A DNA stretch of 64,000 nucleotides, taken from positions 1,984,001 through 2,048,000 of the forward strand of contig NW_025408674.1 in NCBI RefSeq assembly GCF_020360975.1, written 5' to 3'. The DNA comes from Hirsutella rhossiliensis. Taxonomy: Eukaryota; Ascomycota; Sordariomycetes; Hypocreales; Ophiocordycipitaceae. The first letter of the stretch is position 1. Every line of letters starts with the position of its first letter. The notes under the pieces were generated by a model that saw nothing but the letters and a program-made list of their open reading frames with translations, had not been told where the DNA came from and made no database searches. Of the stretch, positions 59,078 to 64,000 are shown in pieces. The position numbers and the translations under genes were made by a program.

Positions 59078-59356
59078 ATGGCTCTCCCCCCCCCTCACCT
59101 CCTTTCCATGTGCTCTGCATCGTCGTCCCTGTCCGCTTCTTCCGCCTGCCCGGCATGGACCAGAGCTTTCGCTTCGCCGCCTCGGCGGACACGACATACC
59201 ACAGCTTCAACGACATTGAGCTGCTGGAACCGCCCTCAGTGCCCTCACCACCAGACAGCAGGGGCTCCTCTTCCTCCTTCTCGCCGGCGAGTCTGGCGGA
59301 CCACCATGGCGGCACGCCACAGCAGGTCACGGAGCGAGGGGGAAAACTGCCCTTGA
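59078..59356 (+). other. Possible upstream ORF overlapping the main start
   Basis: An ATG at 59078 opens a 92-codon frame that runs out of frame through the main ATG at 59155; another ATG in the same frame is at 59108. If the transcript starts upstream of 59078 this would lower initiation at 59155. The encoded Ser/Arg-rich peptide has no recognisable domain and is not proposed as a protein gene. Confidence 0.3.
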
Positions 59357-60000
59357 TGCCCACTGCGGCCAAGATGCAGAGGCAGGACTCGGGCTACGAA
59401 TCTTATGGAGCTACTCCGCGCCCCTCCGTCTCCCAAGTCCGCCCGCCCGCCCCAGCTAGGCCGATGTCCAACACATCCTCAGCTGGCATGGGCTCTCCGT
59501 CCCGTCTTCGCACCCGGCCGTCAACACGCCGTTCCGCCAAGTCTTTTCCGCAGCCCTCCTGCCCACCGTCTCTGCTGTACCACACTCCTCGGCCCCACGC
59601 GTCCAGACCCCCGTCGGCGGCCTATTTCCAGTTTCCTTCACCTGACCTCCTCGAGCTCACCGAGACATCGTCTACTTCGCATCGCCATCAAGAGCATGCG
59701 CCTGCGACTTACCAGCCGCCACAGACGACCCACTATTGGACCAGCGACCGCACCCGCCGACTCGAGTACGCCGCCATCGACGCCGCCGGTCGAGGCGTCA
59801 AGGGCTGGGTCCGCAGGAACCTCGTTCCGGGGTGCTTCGGCCCTCGGCACGTTGCCTTCGATGACGATACCGGGAGCGTGCGGCGCTACCGGTTGGAGCT
59901 CGAAGACGATCACGACGAGAAGTCTCCGGGTCCCAGCCCCGGGAGGCGGCGTAAGGGCTGGCAATTTTGGCCGTTGCTCCGCAGGAGCAAGACCCTTTGA
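59155..60000 (+). CDS. Conserved fungal hypothetical protein (281 aa)
   Basis: Intron-free frame of 281 residues. I chose the ATG at 59155 (context GGCATGG) because the open frame upstream has only a GTG at 59110 and vertebrate-style alternative starts are not expected. The N-terminal two-thirds is disordered, rich in Ser, Pro and Arg, with two short conserved-looking motifs: QRQDSGYESYG (residues 75-85) and YFQFPSPDLLEL (147-158). The C-terminal part (184-240) is a compact basic/aromatic domain, RRLEYAAID then GVKGWVRRNLVPGCF, followed by FDDDTGSVRRYRLELE. From memory of the family, proteins with this tail are widespread in Sordariomycetes and have no assigned function. No signal peptide or membrane segment. 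Convergent with the P450 gene. The real gene call is firm; the role is unknown. Confidence 0.85.
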   Translation: MDQSFRFAASADTTYHSFNDIELLEPPSVPSPPDSRGSSSSFSPASLADHHGGTPQQVTERGGKLPLMPTAAKMQRQDSGYESYGATPRPSVSQVRPPAPARPMSNTSSAGMGSPSRLRTRPSTRRSAKSFPQPSCPPSLLYHTPRPHASRPPSAAYFQFPSPDLLELTETSSTSHRHQEHAPATYQPPQTTHYWTSDRTRRLEYAAIDAAGRGVKGWVRRNLVPGCFGPRHVAFDDDTGSVRRYRLELEDDHDEKSPGPSPGRRRKGWQFWPLLRRSKTL

Positions 60001-61267
60001 ACCTCACTCTTCGCCCGTCCATTCTGGCGGCATAAACGGGCGCTTCTGGTGTCCTCGCCTCGAAAATCGAGGGGCACTTCTCATTTCAATTTTGTTTTCT
60101 TGCGTTAGGGAGCATGGAAAGTAGGTACATCATCGCTTGGCGTCGTATAATACCCATTTTTGTCGGTTATGGGTGGGATGAGTTGCATACGCAACGAGCA
60201 CAGTCAAGGTCAGAAACGACCTCAGAAGCGGAGCTGCACGCGATAGATGGCGGGCGTGAACTCGCCGCGCACCGTCATGGTACGGGAAAGCGGTGAATCG
60301 GGATTCTACTGAATGCATCGTTCCTAGTGGTAGGGAGACGGGAATCGTTGAATGCAACATGGGTGGGAACGGGAGTTAACGTCTTTTCAGGAGAGGACCA
60401 CTTATTGCTGTTTGTCTTTCCTGATTGCAATCAAACAAGTTGTTCCGAACATGAAGTTCCGAAGCCAATGACGTGACTATCTAAACAGCCACTGCATCAA
60501 GCCCGTCACCGCTCCTCTGCCGTCCGGACCCCTGTGCAGTAATTACCCGCTCCACCCACGCTTTGATGCCGGTGGAGACATGAGCTTCCATTGCCAAAGC
60601 CACAAGATTCCAACATGGGCATTCTTCCCATCCCTGTTTCTTCGAGTGTGTCGTTGTCTTCCTCTCCTCTCTGCCTCTCAGATATCCGGCGCCGTAGCTC
60701 ATTGGTTCCGTCCCGACCGGCGCCGAAAGACCCCACCGCCCTGTCCCGGCGAGCGGGGCCGCCTGCGCCGGAGCACCCCTGTCTACATCTATCGACCAAG
60801 ACCCTGCTAGTATGCGTCTGGTGCCGAGGGGCGGCCCGGCTATGGGCGCCCACCATTATTGCCCGGTAGCCTCGAGGAGCAGAAATCAAGATTCATGTCG
60901 AAAGTCCGGCCGTGTGGCTTGACGACTTGTACGTGTACGTTGATCGACAGATGGGCACGTGGAAACCCCGGCGTACAGCAGAACGGCGACTGGACGCGTG
61001 CCGCTTGTTACATCTACCGAGCAAAGGAACTCTGCGTTGATTAGAGGAGAAACAAAGGTCCGGGTGCTCGCATGATGCAACTTGCTTCCGCTCTTGGCTG
61101 GCAAGCGAGAATGGAGCACAGCAGCTTACGAGACAAACGCTGGAGTTCGTCGCATCCACATCCAACATGACGGCTGACGAAAATTACATACACGGCGATA
61201 CACATCGGAAATTTCGTACAGAGTATTTGTAGTGGCTAGGTAGCCAATCGAAAAGGGAACCGACGAG
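60001..61267. other. Convergent intergenic region, no gene supported
   Basis: 3' flanks of the two converging genes. Short frames on both strands overlap one another and have no recognisable domain. No P450 reductase-like (FMN/FAD/NADPH) sequence is present here, which matters for the neighbouring P450. Confidence 0.7.
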
Positions 61268-62653
61268 CTACACGGCCCTCGCCCGGATCTTGACGTTGAA
61301 ATCAATGGGTCGAACGTTGAACCAGCCGTCCTGCTCCAGCTTGTAATCCGCATCGACCATGGCAAAGTCGACCTCGCGCAGCATCTTGGTCAAGACGATC
61401 ATGGTCCACTGCCAGGCGTAATGCTTGCCGATGCACTCGCGCTTGCCGTTGCCGAACCACTTCTTGGCCCCGGCCGGCAGCCGCTCAAACTCGTCGCCCA
61501 TCATGCGCTCGGGCCGGAAGGCCAGCGGCTCCTCGAAGACGGCCGGGTCCCGGTTGACGCCGGCCATGACGATGATCATGGCCTGGTTGTGCGCGACCTG
61601 GTACTTGCCGCCGCCCAGGAGCACGGGGCTCTTATTCCTGCTGCCGGGCCCGCCGCTCGGGATGGGCTCGATGTTGAAGCCTGGCGCGGCAAACGATAGC
61701 CGCAGCCCCTCGCGCACGATGGCCTCGATGTACTTGAGCTGCGCCAGGTGGGCATGCGACAGGTCGCCTTCCGCGCCGACGACCACGTCGATTTCCTTGC
61801 GCGCCTTCACAATCGCGTCCGGGTTCTTGAGCAGCAGAAAGATGATCGTGGCGAGCAGGCAAGGCGCGGTGCTGCTCCCGATGGGCATCGACACCACCTC
61901 GTCAAGCACCTGCGACTCGGTCAGGCTCTCGCCCGTCTCGGGATCCTTGGCGCTCATGAGGGCCGAGAGCAGGTCCTGGCGATCCGACGGGTGCTCCTTG
62001 CGGTACTGGACCAAGTCGGCGGCGTACTCCCGCATCGCCTTGATGGCCAAGTTGAACTTGCCCCGGTACAGCAGCCAGTTGAGGATGCCGGGTCGCGTGG
62101 GGCGCTGCATGGCCTCGCCCGTCGAGTCCTCCATGGCCTTGATCATGGGGTGATGCGGCCCGCTCAGGCAGTTGAGTTTCCGGCCGTACAGCGTCAAGGT
62201 CAAGGTCTCGAGGTCCAGCTTGGCGAGGTCGCGCCACGGGCAGACGGGTTCGGTCGACGCCTTCCACAGCTCAATGAGTTCCGAGGCCGTGTCGCGCATC
62301 TGCTCGAAGTTGTCCGCCAGGGCATCGGGCTGCAGATAGGGCGCGATGATGCGATGTGCGATGCCCCAGCTCGCCTCGTGGTCGTAGGCCGTGAACAGGG
62401 CATCGTGAACGGCCGCTCGGATCTCTACCACGGGGCCTCCAACATATTTCCGGAACCGCTTCTCGTCGCAAATCTCCTCTGCCAGTGCGACGCTGGCCAC
62501 GAAGACGATGGTCTTGCCCAGGATCTTGATCTGAAAGATTTCGCCGTGCTCCTCCGCCAACTTCTTGAGCGAGGCCCACGGATTGCCAGGTTTGACGTCG
62601 AAGATGTTGCCGAGGATGGGCACGCCAGAGGGCCGTGGGATGGGTTGCGACAT
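61268..62653 (-). CDS. Cytochrome P450, CYP505/CYP102-like heme domain without reductase (461 aa)
   Basis: Soluble P450 monooxygenase resembling the heme domain of the self-sufficient fatty-acid hydroxylases (bacterial CYP102, fungal CYP505). The start is the ATG at 62653 (context GTCACCATGTC); the frame extends 14 codons further only to a TTG. No N-terminal membrane anchor. Motifs: proline-rich PIPRPSGVPILGN (4-16), C-helix WGIAHR (96-101), ExxR as EGLR (315-318), FRPER (379-383), heme loop FGNGKRECIG (400-409) with axial Cys407. The I-helix reads IGSSTAP (258-264), so the usual acid before Thr is Ser261. The protein stops at residue 461, where family members continue into an FMN/FAD reductase; none is encoded next door, so electrons must come from a separate CPR or the enzyme does a reductase-independent reaction. 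Substrate unknown. Confidence 0.92.
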   Translation of the reverse strand: MSQPIPRPSGVPILGNIFDVKPGNPWASLKKLAEEHGEIFQIKILGKTIVFVASVALAEEICDEKRFRKYVGGPVVEIRAAVHDALFTAYDHEASWGIAHRIIAPYLQPDALADNFEQMRDTASELIELWKASTEPVCPWRDLAKLDLETLTLTLYGRKLNCLSGPHHPMIKAMEDSTGEAMQRPTRPGILNWLLYRGKFNLAIKAMREYAADLVQYRKEHPSDRQDLLSALMSAKDPETGESLTESQVLDEVVSMPIGSSTAPCLLATIIFLLLKNPDAIVKARKEIDVVVGAEGDLSHAHLAQLKYIEAIVREGLRLSFAAPGFNIEPIPSGGPGSRNKSPVLLGGGKYQVAHNQAMIIVMAGVNRDPAVFEEPLAFRPERMMGDEFERLPAGAKKWFGNGKRECIGKHYAWQWTMIVLTKMLREVDFAMVDADYKLEQDGWFNVRPIDFNVKIRARAV

Positions 62654-64000
62654 GGTGACTTTTTTTATTCGCTTCTTCACAGTAGCGCTTAGCAACTCGA
62701 GGGGACGGGTTCAGCTTGTGCAGAGAAGCCGGGTGCAAGCCGGTTCATATGGACGGATGGGCAGCTGAGGAGAGGGGGACCGGGGGGTCATGCAGACTGG
62801 AACTCGCATCTGTGTATGCAGCCGTGGATCCAATTGAGAAGCGAGCGACGTCTCTTTGTCGACAAAGTATTCCCAACTGAAACCCGTGTCTGCCAGCAAA
62901 TTTGTTTGTTGGGGACATTTGACGCTGAGGTTCGGCCAACCCGTTGCTTGACTGTCGGCGGCGAGGTGCATGCCTTGCGCCAAGGCTCTTCATCTTCTGG
63001 ACGTTAACAGGTGGTTTATCTCGCTTGACAACGCAAGAAGCCAGCCGCAGAGCACGAAGGCTTGGTAGATACTTGGCAAGCACAGGTTGGAAACATCACA
63101 ACATCGGGTCACTGTCAGGTCTGCATTAGCGCGCTGCCGTCGACGGCGACAATTGCCCATTGCCGAGGGCCAATGACGCTGGCGTCGCATTGCAAAAGGC
63201 ACGCCTTTGATTGGCAGCGTCCATGCTAGCCGGGGTACTTTGTCCCGTACGCGGCATCAATGCGAGGCAGCGAGACTGCACGAACCGTGAGGGCTCACAC
63301 TCCCAGTCTGCTTCTGTGTGCTGGCCGAACACTGTCGACGCACAGAGAGTGTACGGTACTGCAGCTGGCTGAAGCCGACAATGGATGTCAACCCCGCGAG
63401 CTTGGACGGTGAAAGTCTCATCTGTGTCATTGCTCACCCCGTCTGTTCGCTGGGTCCAGCAGGGGGGAAAAGCAAGCTGCCAATCTGCCACCTCCAGCTC
63501 GCCGGATGTCGGTAGATCTTTACTCTCCTCGGGGAACAATGGACTCGAGTCACTGCAGGGTACTCTTCAGTTGCCACGGAGACTGATCTCGCCTCGATGC
63601 TTCTGAATTCGACAAATGAGAAGACGAGATTGTCGGCATCCTCTCTCGATGCGCCATCTTTCCTTTTGCCCAGCCGGAAAGCGTACTTCGATGGCGTTTG
63701 CGATGCCCCATTGCCGGGCTCTCAGTTGCAGTCGGATCGGCAAAAGATGAGGTACAGTGCAGTACATGTGCAGGAGGCCGTTAAATCGGCGCCACGTCGC
63801 ACTGAGGCACTCAATGCAAGCCCGTCGAGGGTGCCGAGGATGATGAAGCAGCCAGCTTGTCAAATCAGGTGTCAATCAGGTGGCCCCTCAAAGCTCACCC
63901 CAGCTTAGTCACCACCTTTCGATTTCGCGCCCAGCGTCAACGCGCCAGTAAATCAATCCCACGTCTCGCCGGCAAAACCAAGCATCACCACCACCAGCTC
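62654..64000. other. P450 upstream region to window edge, no gene supported
   Basis: The likely P450 promoter lies here, reading leftward, but I see no convincing TATA or binding-site array. The overlapping short frames at 62700-63908 lack recognisable domains. A gene extending beyond 64000 cannot be excluded. Confidence 0.55.

Noticed and set aside
59110..59154. 15-residue N-terminal extension of the hypothetical protein
   Set aside because: Begins at GTG, not expected as a start in a fungal nuclear gene.
62654..62695. 14-residue N-terminal extension of the P450
   Set aside because: It begins at TTG; the ATG at 62653 has a good context and matches the usual N-terminus of the family.
62711..63908. 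Short frames upstream of the P450
   Set aside because: Overlapping on both strands, no domain, no consistent codon pattern.
1..64000. CRISPR array, telomere repeats, rRNA genes, Starship-type captain recombinase
   Set aside because: None seen: the only regular tandem array is the short 12-bp one at 49014-49057, no TTAGGG arrays, no rRNA-like segments, and no tyrosine-recombinase motif recognised.

Overview
The window looks like part of a filamentous ascomycete chromosome (Pezizomycotina, probably Sordariomycetes). The basis is heavy RIP-type mutation, Fot1/pogo-like transposons, a tRNA-derived SINE, an intron-free CYP505/CYP102-like P450 gene and a Sordariomycete-type conserved hypothetical protein. 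No host gene is supported in the first 55.9 kb; two are supported in the last 8 kb.

Region 1 (1-51702) is a graveyard of nested transposons. CA and TG are nearly absent while CG survives, so ATG, TGG and TGA are rare and TAA/TAG are dense: saturated RIP with CpA preference. Using terminal repeats and target-site duplications (TSDs) I resolve six layers. (a) A 568-bp solo LTR (family I) split by a full-length Copia element (1143-7490, TSD AAAGG/AAAGA). (b) Solo LTRs at 7854-8330 and 9000-9696. (c) A Gypsy element at 9885-17550 (TSD GCTAG) carrying three solo LTRs. (d) A large decayed Gypsy copy (H2, about 19345-51470) split by a 772-bp LTR-derived mini-element, two tRNA-SINEs (one holding an 1855-bp TIR transposon), a 214-bp insert, another Gypsy (26690-33667, TSD CTAGC), a second Copia (35631-43418, itself holding a solo LTR and a third SINE), and (e) a full-length Gypsy of H2's own family (43672-50955, TSD TATAC). 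(f) Younger insertions (20042-20813, 38986-39682, parts of 11681-12248 and 22622-24476) keep CA/TG and so escaped most RIP.

Region 2 (51701-55773) holds two un-RIPed pogo/Fot1-superfamily DNA transposons with perfect TIRs (44 bp and 112 bp) and TA duplications. Both transposase genes carry frameshifts that all appear to be base losses, nearly all in homopolymer runs. Either these are real slippage lesions or they are uncorrected long-read consensus errors in multicopy DNA. In the second element the shifts partly compensate, so a 457-codon open frame looks intact but is not.

Region 3 (about 55920-64000) is normal-composition DNA. A conserved fungal hypothetical gene (59155-60000, +) converges on a soluble P450 heme-domain gene (61268-62653, -). 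About 3 kb of C/T-rich, apparently non-coding DNA lies upstream of the first. I found no undescribed defence or biosynthetic system. The most useful observations are the one-sided indel pattern, the SINE family, the mini-LTR element and the P450 without a reductase or I-helix acid.
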